This document shows positions 45,621-55,633 of a stretch of 64,000 bases of DNA, in pieces. How positions within the stretch are numbered: position 1 is the first letter of the stretch; each line of letters opens with the position of its first letter. The stretch lies in assembly GCA_902728285.1 (NCBI GenBank), contig CACVBU010000743.1:1922410-1986409 (forward strand), read 5' to 3'. Source of the stretch: Clytia hemisphaerica (Eukaryota; Cnidaria; Hydrozoa; Leptothecata; Clytiidae). The notes below the pieces were generated by a model, which saw only the letters and a list, made by a program, of their open reading frames with translations, searched no databases and had not been told where the DNA came from. Both the position numbers and the translations under genes were made by a program.

Positions 45621-47170
45621 CTCAGGCCCTTTAAGTGGTTCTGAAACGAAAACTCTCTTTTCCCTCTTTTCTAAGATCTCTCTGGTACAGTCTAAAAAGA
45701 CACCGACAGAGTTGTATGTTTAATGAAAAGGCCTCACGCATCAATCAACACTTTTAAAAGATTATTTAATAAACGAAGTCTTATTCTTGTAAACATTCTT
45801 TTAAGAAAAAAATAAGAGAATTAGCTAATTGGTTTATGCTCAAAAGAACGAAAGAAGTGCATCTTCCTTTTAAATTTGATTACTGGCTTATTGCGTAAGA
45901 ATCTACTTGTCAATCAACCATTTTTAACAAACAGGTTTACCCATGGCCGACCTTCCATTTTTTAGAATTTTCTGGAGAAATGTTTTCCTACATTCCGCGC
46001 GATACAAAATTGGAAATTCGTGATTTTCTTTTTCCAAGGCAGTAGGGAGGAGAGTCGGCATATTGAAAGTACCTCTGTAGTGGAGGGTTTCATTGTGCAA
46101 TATGGTTTTTTAATACGGCTTGAATTCGAATCAAGTGAAAATACTGAATTTGTAATTCTTTCGTGCATAGAGAAAAGACTACAAATATATCTTTCACTAT
46201 TGAGGTAGTTTTGAATAGCCACCTGCTTGAACTACTCGTGTACAAAAGTTGAGGTGAAATGCTCAACACTGTATCCCGCGGAGACGCCATTTTATGTATT
46301 TTTTAGCGATTTTTTCCACATTAAAGGGGACGTCTGGTCTGATTTTAGGTATTGTTTTTTTAGAATTTTTGGAAAAATTATTCCAGGGAGATTAAAATGA
46401 GCTATCTCACTTCAAGAGATTTTTTTTCAATCACTTTCTATGGCCATTTAAAAAATCCCTCTTTTTCAAAATTTATGACGTAGCTTATGTTATATGTTTT
46501 CTATGTTCTTTCAAGTAAACAAGATTAACTCCTCTTTCTGTGCAGCTGGCATTTTTATAAGAAAATTTTAAGTAAGTCAGAGATGTGCAAGAGCATTTAA
46601 AGTCGTTAAAACATCTTTTTCCCAACATTTTGTCAATGAAAGCTTACTCCAACATCTTCATAGAAAACTGAAATATTTATATAGTTGTGGACTGGAAAAA
46701 TTATCGAAATTAGAAGTTTGAATTAAAATGTTCTTATCAAAAGTTGTTTAAATACAGTACTTTAGACTACAGACAAGATTTGTGTTCTTATAAATTACGA
46801 ACAAAGGTTACGTCAAAAATCAGGTAAAAGAGAGGAAATTGTAAAACACTAAAATCTGAATATGTCAGTCAAAACTAAAGATTTTGAGTTCGTTTTTTCT
46901 GCAAACTTTTTTTTACTAATTTAGCTATCTGGCATAGAATTATGACTGAAATGATCTACCAAAGCAGACGTCCCCTTTAATGAAATTCTATGTAAATTTT
47001 TCACCGACTTGATGGGTATCATTGTAACCATATTAAAATTCTATCTTTCCCCGTCATGAAGTCGAAAAAAAAATTTAAAAATAATTTTTTTTGAAAGAGT
47101 AATGATGTTTCAAAAATGGTTAGTAGAATCAACTTTTTTTCCGAAAAGATATCCACTTAAAGGGCCTGAG
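45621..47170. mobile_element. 1.55 kb DNA element inserted in the PIF1-like gene
   Basis: Starts CTCAGGCCCTTTAAGTGG and ends with its exact reverse complement, 18 bases. Flanking dinucleotide GT is duplicated (45619-45620 and 47171-47172). The frame of the helicase is restored when the element is removed, which fixes the boundaries. It holds a nested MITE at 46321-46980 and no recognisable transposase, so it is non-autonomous. Confidence 0.88.
46321..46980. mobile_element. 660 bp MITE nested in the 1.55 kb element (TTAA type)
   Basis: Ends TTAAAGGGGACGTCTG and CAGACGTCCCCTTTAA are perfect inverted repeats, beginning and ending in TTAA. A TTAA duplication would suit piggyBac or Kolobok-type elements. 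No coding content. Confidence 0.8.
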
Positions 47171-47361
47171 GTTAACCCTTGGGACTTATGAATAGTTATA
47201 GCCCAAGCTAGTTTCAATGGAAAATGTGTACGCTCATAAGATTTCCCAAGAGATTCAGACGAAGAAGTGCAAGGAGGTATAGGAACCAAATTAGGTATTT
47301 TTTGAGAATAATTCGGTCCTTTGTAAGAATCATCAAACTTGACTAGTATAGCAACGGGCAA
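47171..47361 (-). pseudogene. PIF1-type helicase C-terminus, upstream half
   Basis: Reads LPVAILVKFDDSYKGP, IPNLVPIPPC, ERTHFPLKLAWAITIHKSQG then LT at the insertion point. The W.ITIHKSQG.T block is helicase motif V of PIF1-like proteins. The Walker A and B motifs are not present upstream; the sequence meets an unrelated frame (47333-47935) directly, so the middle of the gene is deleted. Confidence 0.75.
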
Positions 47362-47935
47362 AGAAGGTGGACATTGATTTTCTGCATAACATATCAGGCC
47401 AATCTGTTATGTAATTTGGGTCAGCATTACTAACATATTGAACAAACGTATTCACTGAACCTACACATGTACTGTTACTGATACTGCAAACTTCATTAAA
47501 ATTCAAAGTTGTAATCAAGGCTAATTTTTCAAAATCATTTAAATCAGAAAAAACTTGTTCTCGGAAAATATCTGAAAACACTGCATTACAATCTCTTGGT
47601 CGAAAGGAAGGACATTTCTCGCATAAAAAGTCCCAGATTGTTTCACGTACTTGAAATTGCAGTAATTCGTAATTCACATCAAAAGGCATTTCGATATGAT
47701 TACGAAGTAAAATTTCATATTTTTGACAAGAAAACAAAACCCTCTGAATTGTGGGGGAAACCGCATCAAATTCCTTAATCGAGTTGAATACACAGTATAA
47801 CATAAGCTCAAGAAATGAGTCAATAGCACAACTATACACTCCAGGGGTATCACGAACAGAATTCAACAAATGAAGATAATTTTTTTGAGTTGAAAAGGGC
47901 TGTAATACTAGTTTTTGAGCCTTCAAGCTCTTCAT
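47333..47935 (-). CDS. Unidentified 200-residue ORF beside the PIF1-like fragment
   Basis: ATG at 47935 starts MKSLKAQKLVLQPFSTQKNY, then DTPGVYSCAIDSFLELMLYC, NYELLQFQVRETIWDFLCEK, CPSFRPRDCNAVFSDIFREQ. The GVYSCAIDSFLEL block resembles the cysteine box of a papain-like deubiquitinase (USP), and proteins combining such a domain with a PIF1 helicase occur in eukaryotic mobile elements; this is a suggestion only. The end overlaps the helicase frame by about 28 bases in another phase, so the original protein may have read from here into the helicase. Confidence 0.45.
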   Translation of the reverse strand: MKSLKAQKLVLQPFSTQKNYLHLLNSVRDTPGVYSCAIDSFLELMLYCVFNSIKEFDAVSPTIQRVLFSCQKYEILLRNHIEMPFDVNYELLQFQVRETIWDFLCEKCPSFRPRDCNAVFSDIFREQVFSDLNDFEKLALITTLNFNEVCSISNSTCVGSVNTFVQYVSNADPNYITDWPDMLCRKSMSTFFARCYTSQV

Positions 47936-47988
47936 ATTTTTGAAAAATTCTGTTCGTGTATGGATGAGTAAATGAAATTAAAAAGAGA

Positions 47989-48123
47989 TTAATTACTTTC
48001 TATTAGAAGTTTGTTTAGAGTGTCTTCAATTCTTCGTGGGACCGTCGAGATTCTTTGAATTTGCTTGTCTGTGCATTTGGAAAACATGTGAGCTTTTATG
48101 CTCTCCCCACTTTCCAAAAGTTG
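47989..48123 (-). CDS. Small terminal exon, unidentified
   Basis: Acceptor CCACTTTTAG, then 44 codons: QLLESGESIKAHMFSKCTDK, QIQRISTVPRRIEDTLNKLL, ending SN and TAA at 47989-47991. Stop-free and lysine/arginine-rich with normal codon balance; the family is unknown. It sits upstream of the 200-residue frame and may belong to the same element. Confidence 0.35.
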   Translation of the reverse strand, partial: QLLESGESIKAHMFSKCTDKQIQRISTVPRRIEDTLNKLLIESN

Positions 48124-48544
48124 CTAAAAGTGGCTCATAACTATGGAGAAGGTCGCTCGGAACTTATCTCATAGCGCGCTCTTAATTATCTCCCTAACAT
48201 TATGCACAAAGCCGTAAAAAGCCAAGAAAAATGGCAGATTTGTTACGAAGCGAGATTTGACTCCACTACCAAAACAATTCAAACTCTTGCGGGACTGGCG
48301 TAAAAAAACGTCCTCAGGCGGTCGATAAATTCCCAACTAACCTTTTTGATTTGTGAATTTTGCACAAATTATTTGATGTTGCTGCTTTCATACAGAGCAA
48401 TAGAAACTAAAACTAATATTTTGGAAATACATTTTCCTGGAAATATGTACAGTATGATGATTTTAGTTTAATCTAAAGCATTCTTTTGTGACATATTTTC
48501 CAAAGGTAATAGTTAACTTCTCCTTTACAGAAAGATTAGTTTAC

Positions 48545-48717
48545 CTTCATATCACCACCAACGAGTACTTTAGCTGTTTTCCTAGTACCGCTTAGTTCGA
48601 TCGATTTCTCCTATTCTATGGTATTAACCGTTTTGGTGACATTTGAGCAGGAGCTTTTGACAGATTTGTAATTCTCATCGTCTTCATAATTGACAACACC
48701 TTGTTTCCTGATAAAAT
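48545..48717 (-). pseudogene. Transposase-like exon fragment (SGTRK...GGDMK)
   Basis: Acceptor TTTTATCAG, a frame reading KQGVVNYEDDENYKSVKSSC, an in-frame TAG, then EKSIELSGTRKTAKVLVGGD and MK with donor GTAAAC. SG(T)xRK...V.(V/L)GGD is a conserved block around the second catalytic aspartate of large cnidarian EnSpm-like transposases, as I recall. One stop codon makes it a relic. Confidence 0.4.
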
Positions 48718-48849
48718 ATTGAAGAATATTTTTTTAATTTACTACAGGTTCTCGATGGATGTTTTGAGCAACCAATTAAATCCATAACAAACTAAGCACT
48801 AGTTTTCTACTAAGTCCTGCTATGAAATCACGATTTTCCCGGTAAGTGT

Positions 48850-48890
48850 AAACCGCAGGTTACAGGTCACAGGTCACAGGTCACAGGTTA
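48850..48890. repeat. Short ACAGGTC tandem repeat
   Basis: CAGGTTACAGGTCACAGGTC and further CACAGGT units, about five copies of a 7-base unit. A related short run lies at 44020-44046. Confidence 0.8.
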
Positions 48891-49257
48891 ACAAAACACA
48901 GACCGGAAAACTGTAACGCACTCGTAACATACAATTTATAACATACAACTCATAACACAAGTTCCTGAAAATATTATGTGTAATGGAAATGTAATATCAA
49001 AATATGTTAATAATGTTATTTAGAAGACTTAAACGACAAATCATCAACCCCAAATATTGACAACAAATGACACTTAAATTATGTAAATAATGATGTTATC
49101 TCAAAGTATGAGGTTTTGTACGCCAATTAACAATAAAATATTCTTCGTGCATAATAGGATGCTGACGCTGCAAGTGGATATAGATTGACAGGTTTTGAAA
49201 ACAATAAATACTCCAAGAGAGCTGTTTTAGAGAGATGATAAATGTGTAATCTCCAAG

Positions 49258-49323
49258 CAGATCCTCCGCTCCACTCACGGGACGCTGCGCTGTAAACCCC
49301 GTGGTTTCACTGGAGGATCTGCG
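49258..49323. repeat. Inverted repeat CAGATCCTCC / GGAGGATCTG
   Basis: GCAGATCCTCCGCTCCACT faces GTTTCACTGGAGGATCTGC across about 35 bases, GC-rich. A hairpin could form. No further role visible. Confidence 0.6.
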
Positions 49324-49363
49324 GAGGTTGGCCACTTTTCTTTGGCGACACAGAGCCGACTAT

Positions 49364-49401
49364 CGGGTAATCTACCTTGAAATTTCAAGGTAGTTTACCC
49401 G
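49364..49401. repeat. 38 bp near-perfect palindrome
   Basis: CGGGTAATCTACCTTGAAA followed by its inverse TTTCAAGGTAGTTTACCCG with one mismatch. It has no spacer, so it might be a tiny foldback remnant or a site at a transposon end. Confidence 0.75.
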
Positions 49402-50106
49402 AGTCAACATCGATAGAGTTCGATACGGGCGGGGGCGGTTAGGGCACCCAGGCAAAAATAAATCGATAGAGGCGGCTGATCGATTTGATTTTTACGAAAC
49501 AAATCGTCAAATAAATACTTGCAAATGTGCTTTTTGAAAAAATGGCGGAAAGTATAATAGTTTGGAACAAGTGATTTGGAAAGATTCTGACTTGGATGTC
49601 TGTCATCTTTGAGTGTTGCAGCTCTGTGTTTTCAATAGTGTTTATTATCTTTGTTTTAATAATGTTTCTCAATCAGCATGTAGCTATATCTTTGACTTTC
49701 TGGGTTCAGTAAAACAGAGTAAACATTTCATCTGTTTCACATTTATTTTTAAGATGATAGGGAAGTATGTCTGTAATTACATGTATCCTAATTTCACAGA
49801 GAAACATGAGCAGTAGATTATGAGAAAGCTTTGGGGAGATATGGATCAGAGAGTAATAATAGGGCAAAGTTTTGATTTGGTTTATCACCAAGTTATTAAT
49901 TAAAAATTGTTTGTGAACAGTTAAAAAAAATAGAGTATAAAGCTTCACTTTTTAACTCAAAGGATAGGTGCAGAATAGTCTGTAAAACAAAAGTTTCTGA
50001 CTCAGTTTGATTATTTTTCAAGCTTGTCACTTGTTATTCATCGTACAGTACCTAAACATCAGTGTTGAAAAACTTTGATTCATTTATTTTTCATTCTAAA
50101 TATCAG

Positions 50107-50330
50107 GCAAGCCTAACAAAGACCCTGAGCATCCTGATTACATCCCTTCTATATGCAATATGCAAACCCACTTTTTCAAACTGCCCCACAACGTCCACTC
50201 CCATGCCGCCAACTGTGCACTGACAAATTAGATAGATATGAACGAAAGAGAAGAAGATCAAAAAGTACCAAAAATGAAAAGATTGATTATAATGGAGGAG
50301 TCAGCAGAAAGTTTTTTTATATCATCCGAG
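50107..50330 (+). other. Possible THAP-type protein exon fragment
   Basis: After acceptor TATCAG a plus frame reads GKPNKDPEHPDYIPSICNMQ, which resembles the DP..PDYVPS end of THAP-containing proteins. It then shifts into frames with LDRYERKRRRSKSTKNEK. The zinc-coordinating C2CH part was not found upstream. A weak call. Confidence 0.3.
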
Positions 50331-50624
50331 ACATTACTTATTGAACTAGACCATACGTATGCTGGATGAATCAAACATTGATTTTGGTGTCTACATAATA
50401 CCCTAGGCTGTCAGATCAAGTGGAACCTTAAATAGAACAGACAATAAAAATTTATCACTTAAAAAAATATTTTACCCTGATTTTCGCTTAAAGACAATTA
50501 CTCAATACAAAGAAATCTAAAATTTCTTTATTAACTGAAATTTGAAAAGTGGAGTTATGCCTAATAACTCTATGATAGTTGAATAAATTTGAATGAAAAA
50601 CGATGAAAGGGAAAAATTTTTAAC

Positions 50625-53460
50625 CTCTTCAGATTTTTCAGCCATTATTTCTGAGTAAAGGTGTTTGATATGATGATTGACCGAAATACTTTTAAGTTTG
50701 CTGATTCTTTTGACCAAAATTCTGGCACAAAGGATGACGAAATTCTTTTTGAGGTTTGGAATCACTGTTGCTTCTGTCGGGAAGAACTCGTTTACTTCCA
50801 CCTTCAAAAAATAAAATAAAAATCTAAAACTTTGTACTAATGAGAAAAACCTTAATCAACTAATACTATCCGATTTGAAGCAAAAAAAAAGCTTAAGATT
50901 AAGTCTGTGAAAAACCCCAAAAATAAATGGTGAAAAGTAAATCAAAAATTTTTGAAATATTTTGTCACACCAATTGTTGGCTTTGAATTTTTATAACAGT
51001 AAATTTGCTTACATCCTTTAAGTAACGCTGATGGAAGTCACTTAGGTGATCACCAGATACTGGATCAAGGATCGCAATCATGTTAACCCAATGGTAAGTG
51101 GATGTCTTGTTTTGTTTGTTTGGTGCTTGACACCTATGTTCAAGTCCAAGTTGTCAATAATCAGTTGGAATGTCTTAAGCTGGAAAAAAATTATTTTGCA
51201 TTAGTCCTTATATTATTTTCTATATATGAGGTGGACTAATCAGCCATTTTTTATTTTCTAAATCCATTTCTGAAGATATAAGTAAGAAATCAAACATACC
51301 AATTCAATCCATTTCAAAAGTCTTGCATCGTGATTGATTCCTTGATCGTATAATTTCTCTCTGATTGTTTTCGGACAACTTGTTAAGCCAATATGATTCA
51401 ACATTGAAAGACCCTAGAAAAATGTTGATGGATAAAGTTTTCAGTTAAAATATCACCACTGCATTCAAAATTTGAAATTAAAAGTGAATTTAAACTCTAT
51501 ATTAAAAGAAAACCATGAATCAAACACAACATTTATTGTTTAAAGTAAGTATGACAGTTTGAAATATGAATCAGTTTCATTTAATAAGTTAATTTAAATC
51601 CTGCAATTCTAATGTGTTGGGTGGTAAATAATTATTTTGAGGTTACAAATTACACAAATAAAAAGAATTAATTTCAAATTGATTGAAAAAAGCTTACATT
51701 TTCACTCATTCCACATTTTCGGGCTACAAGTCCAAGTTTATGTGCAAAGGCACTAAGATGTTTATTTTCAAGATGAACCAATGTTGCTAACAGAATGATT
51801 GTTGCTTTTTCATTAGATTTAAAAACTTTGGTTAGAAGTTGGAACATTACTGGCATTCGACTGCTGAATTCAAATTTAAGTTTATCTATATTTAATGTTC
51901 GAATGTGCTCTGGGGAGATGTCTCGAAGAACACTGGGCTTTTTCAATCCACACAAATCATTGATCTCCTTTTGGCATTTCAAAACAACAAAGTTTATTAT
52001 TTCACTGAATAACTTCTCTGAGTCGCAGATTGCTTTTGCAGCCAACTTGATTAGATTATTGGCAAGATGTTTTGCAATTTTGGCGTGGTCTTTTTTCAAC
52101 GTTCTTTGCACAATTTTTTGACTTTCATTTGTTTCAATGATAACCTAAAAATAGAGAACCAATGATGTAAATTTTATCACTTCAAAACACAGTTGGTCTT
52201 TAATACATATCAAGTCAATAACAAATAAATAGCCCTGTTCATCATATACAATAAAAGAATAAATAAATACCATATTTAAAATAAATTTTGAATGATTTTG
52301 AATGAATTCTAATTTATGCAAGATCCTTATGATCAAATTTTTACCTGGTAACTGGTAGATAAATTATATGTGAAAACATTTGAAAATATAATATAATGAC
52401 AAAATTACTTTTGCTTGGTTATAAGCTATTGTTCTTCCAGTTGACGTCATCTTTGTCTTCAAAACATCTATATTCTATAATAAAATTACATTTTATTTTC
52501 ATATTTTTTATTTCAAAAATTCCTCTGAAGCTCGCACAATACTTTTGGTGGTTGGAAATTTTTAAATGATTGAAATTATTTTCAATCGAATCAATAAATC
52601 TTAAAATCATTTCAAGGAAATATTTATGGACATGGCAAAAAGGGAACAAAGGACCCCATTTTAGGAGAGAATATTTGAGAGAATACTTTACCTCCTTCTC
52701 TGCTATTGGTATGTGGGTGTTTGATTTTCCTTGAGAAATGATGGATGTTGCTTGCGGAGTTACTGTTGTTGTGATTTGTATCCTTTGAGGAATTTTAGAT
52801 GCTCTTGGAGAGGTTTGATTTTGTTGAAGGGTGAATTGATTTAATTGAGAGGTGGTTTGATTTCGCTGAGGTGTGGTTTGATTTTGTCGAGGAGTGGTTT
52901 GATTTCGTTGAGGGGTGGTTTGATCTTGTCGAGGCGTGGTTTGATTTTGTTGAGGGGGTGGTTTGATTTTGTTGAGGGGTGGTTTGACTTCCTCGAGGCG
53001 TGGCGGTTTGATTTTGTTGAGGCGTGGTTTGATTTCTTCGAGGAGTTGTGCATGTAAAATTTATTTTCTTTCTTGATGAGGGTTGATTGCCAGGTGTTAA
53101 GGTTAGCAGATTATTTGATGACGACATCCTTTTAGTTTTTACTTTTTCATTGAAATATTTTGATTTTGTTTCTAATAATTGTCTATTCATCATTTCCTGT
53201 TCTTTCAACTTTGCATCAACATTTTTCAATTTAACTTTACATTTCATACAAAATCTCATCTTTTTAAATTCAGGACATTCCAGGAGTGCATCATTATGTA
53301 AAATATTGTCAATAAAATCTTGATTTGAAGATACAGTCTCATAGTTTCTTATTTTTTTGTCTTGGAAACTAACACCACAAAAAATACAATTTTCCCTACA
53401 TAATTTCAACTTGATCTCAGAAATTCCTATTTCAATGATTTTCCTTTTAGGTGTTGCCAT
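50625..53460 (-). CDS. DUF6589-like transposon-type gene, six exons, two indels
   Basis: Exons on the minus strand at 52692-53460, 52409-52474, 51698-52144, 51300-51413, 51013-51179 and 50625-50801, all with AG acceptor and GT donor and all meant to be in phase 0. ATG at 53460 (MATPKRKIIEIGISEIKLKL). Exon 1 has a cysteine cluster (CRENCIFCG, FCMKCKVKL) fit for zinc binding, then a QNQTTPQ-type repeat. Exon 3 includes LIKLAAKAICDSEKLFSEII and ATLVHLENKHLSAFAHKLG. Exon 5 has LIIDNLDLNIGVKHQT and, after a missing base, TYHWVNMIAILDPVSGDHLS. Exon 6 starts VEVNEFFPTEATVIPN and ends EIMAEKSEE. The N-D-N...HQT...HW layout recalls DUF6589, a transposase-like family of animals and fungi. Exon 1 is 769 and exon 5 167 bases long, each one off a multiple of three, so both contain an indel. 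The 3' end of the gene is missing. Confidence 0.55.
52815..53035 (-). repeat. Protein-coding minisatellite in exon 1 of the DUF6589-like gene
   Basis: About nine units of 21-27 bases built on TTGTTGAGGGGTGGTTTGAT, coding for variants of NQTTPQQ on the minus strand. One unit near 52958 has five G where the others have four, and the frame changes exactly there. The intended frame resumes as QNQTSPRASKIPQRIQIT to the donor. Confidence 0.85.
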
Positions 53461-54634
53461 TCTTCATGATACAATACCTCTTGCCTTGGGTTTTTCTGCT
53501 CTTGCTGTCTGCACTACGTGTTTTTGTAGTTTTTGCTCCATATGGAGTCGAGAAAAAAATTTTTTCCAAAGCTACTTTCACTTTCTCTCCCCGCCAAAAT
53601 GACAACATTAGAGCTCATCATTTTCGTCCAATCAATTTACTGATTCTACTCACGTGATATTGTTTTTACGCACCAGGCTTCCACGCAGATTTGCAAAGAT
53701 TGGCTGATAAAAGTATTCAGATCATCATATGCCGTAGTAGTCTACACAATAGACAGATCCAGGCTTTTAGGCCTTACTCTTGGTCTATAGGCACTGCTAT
53801 AGGCGGTCACTTGTGACCCCCACCGGGAATTGCTTATTAATAGGTTTAAACATAATAGACAACATTCACAAAAGATGTTTATCAATAGAGATTTTAAATA
53901 AAAGAATGTTTAAAACACAGCTGATTGGCTTAGGTTTCGAAACTCTCTATTGTTTCATTAAAACCTCAGTGCGCATGCGATTTATCTGGAGAATTTCAAT
54001 ATTCAAAACAAGAGCAGTGCTCATAGCCCGAAGAGTAGAAGTTTTACGCTCGAAACGAAGGAAGATATGACGTAGCCTAATGCCGTAGCAATGGTGATCT
54101 GTTATGAGATTATATTTTTGTAGGAGAATCTTTTACGCTCAAAACGGTCGGTCTCGTATTTTCAAGAAATTTCCTTGAACCACCTCAAATTTGCCATTTC
54201 ACTGGATGCATTTTCTGAACCAGGTTCAAAATCAAAGATTTTCCTAGCACAGAACACAGCTAGATATTAATCCCGCAAGAAAAAGTCATAACAAAGATTT
54301 TTTACAGCGCGGGAAAGCTAGCTACGCCGTACACACATAACCTAAAGATTTTTTAGCGCGGAAAAAGCTAAGTTTGTGGTGCATCGCACTCCACGGAAAC
54401 GTACGCCACATGCATATAACCCCTGGTAAAATAATATCGAGATATGACCAAAAAGAAAAATCAGTTCCGATCAGAAAACTAGATTTCACTTGAAGAAAGG
54501 GTCTTTGTTTTTTTTTATGTACTATAAGGGTTGGGGTGGTTCAGCTGAACCATTTGAACCCCCTCAGATCCGCCGCTGGAAACTTAGGTGAAAAGTATAG
54601 GTGAAACTTAGCTTATCAAAATATCTTCTCTGAG
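53461..54634. other. Stretch without recognisable genes
   Basis: Frames at 53357-53657 overlap the minus gene start or are AT-rich noise; 53780-54070 shows no motif. Presumably includes the promoter of the DUF6589-like gene, but no site is recognisable. Confidence 0.4.
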
Positions 54635-54732
54635 CCCAGCTGGCACACAACGTCGTTTCAACGTTCATCTAATGTTCACAACGTCCATATAACGTTAGAT
54701 GAACGTTTTAACAACGTTGTGTGCCAGCTGGG
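54635..54732. mobile_element. 98 bp foldback element
   Basis: Starts CCCAGCTGGCACACAACG and ends CGTTGTGTGCCAGCTGGG. Arms of nearly 40 bases pair almost perfectly, and the AACGTT motif recurs inside. A miniature hairpin-type repeat. Confidence 0.8.
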
Positions 54733-54931
54733 AGGGGAAAAAATTGCTTAGAATCGGTAAATTTTGCACCCTGCCCTAATTTAGATTTTATTCTTTACAA
54801 CATACATGGAAAAAGATTTCTGTTTTTACAATGCTTCTAAAAAAGATTCAAATAAATAAATTTCTGTGTATTTTTTTTTACTTAATTACAATATGGTAGT
54901 ATTAGGATAATTTTCAAAGCTAAATCTGTAG

Positions 54932-55132
54932 CTCAAATCCATAGCTAAATATAATGCAATCGGCAGCAATCTCTTATTGTGTTGTGCGGCTCTATTCATG
55001 ATATTCATGAACGTTTTACACGGAAACACTCAAATCCATAGCTCAATATAATGCGATCGGCAGCAATCTCTTGTTTTGTTGTGCACCTGTATTCATGTAT
55101 TCATGATATTCGTGAACGTTTTACACGGAAAC
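54932..55132. repeat. Tandem duplication, about 97 bp, two copies
   Basis: CTCAAATCCATAGCTMAATA recurs at 54932 and 55029, and each copy ends GAACGTTTTACACGGAAACA. The second has a 9-base insertion (ATTCATGT). Confidence 0.85.
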
Positions 55133-55633
55133 ATCCATAATAACCCTTGGGTTTATCACTAATTTCGAATTTTAAAAATTATACTAGGGTCAAAAAACCT
55201 GGGATAATTTGGATGCTTCTGTATAAAGAATGACGTCATGAATATAATACATGCGAACGTCTAAAAAGGATAACCTCTTCAGTCTTTCTGTCAATTTTTG
55301 ACATTTGTCAAAGGCATTTGGAAGTAGCCTTTTGTAATTTTTTCGGAATTCCATCTTTTTACCAGCCATTTGTTGAGCATTCTTTTTTCAAAAACAGGAA
55401 TGTTCAATAATGCTTATCTTGTTGGAAAAATGTCTTGTTCAATCACTGAAGATGTTATTACCATGTCATTCTTTCAGTACTCTGAAAGTCTGGTACCGGT
55501 ATATGCTACTAAACCGTTCACCAAATTCGGTTGTTCGGCCGCCCTTCGCCAAATTTGGGTTGCTCGACCGCCCTCAACCAAAATTTAGGAATACTAGGAC
55601 CCTTCGAAAAGAGGTAGTAAATATCATCCATTC
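55133..55633. other. Stretch downstream of the BCL2-family gene
   Basis: Contains the 3' flank of the BCL2-family gene. A short imperfect repeat of TTCGCCAAATTTGGGTTGCT type lies at 55520-55590. TGACGTCA at 55231. No gene. Confidence 0.4.

Noticed and set aside
49439..49948. Several ORFs at 49.4-49.9 kb on both strands
   Set aside because: AT-rich, phenylalanine/isoleucine-rich noise with no motif.
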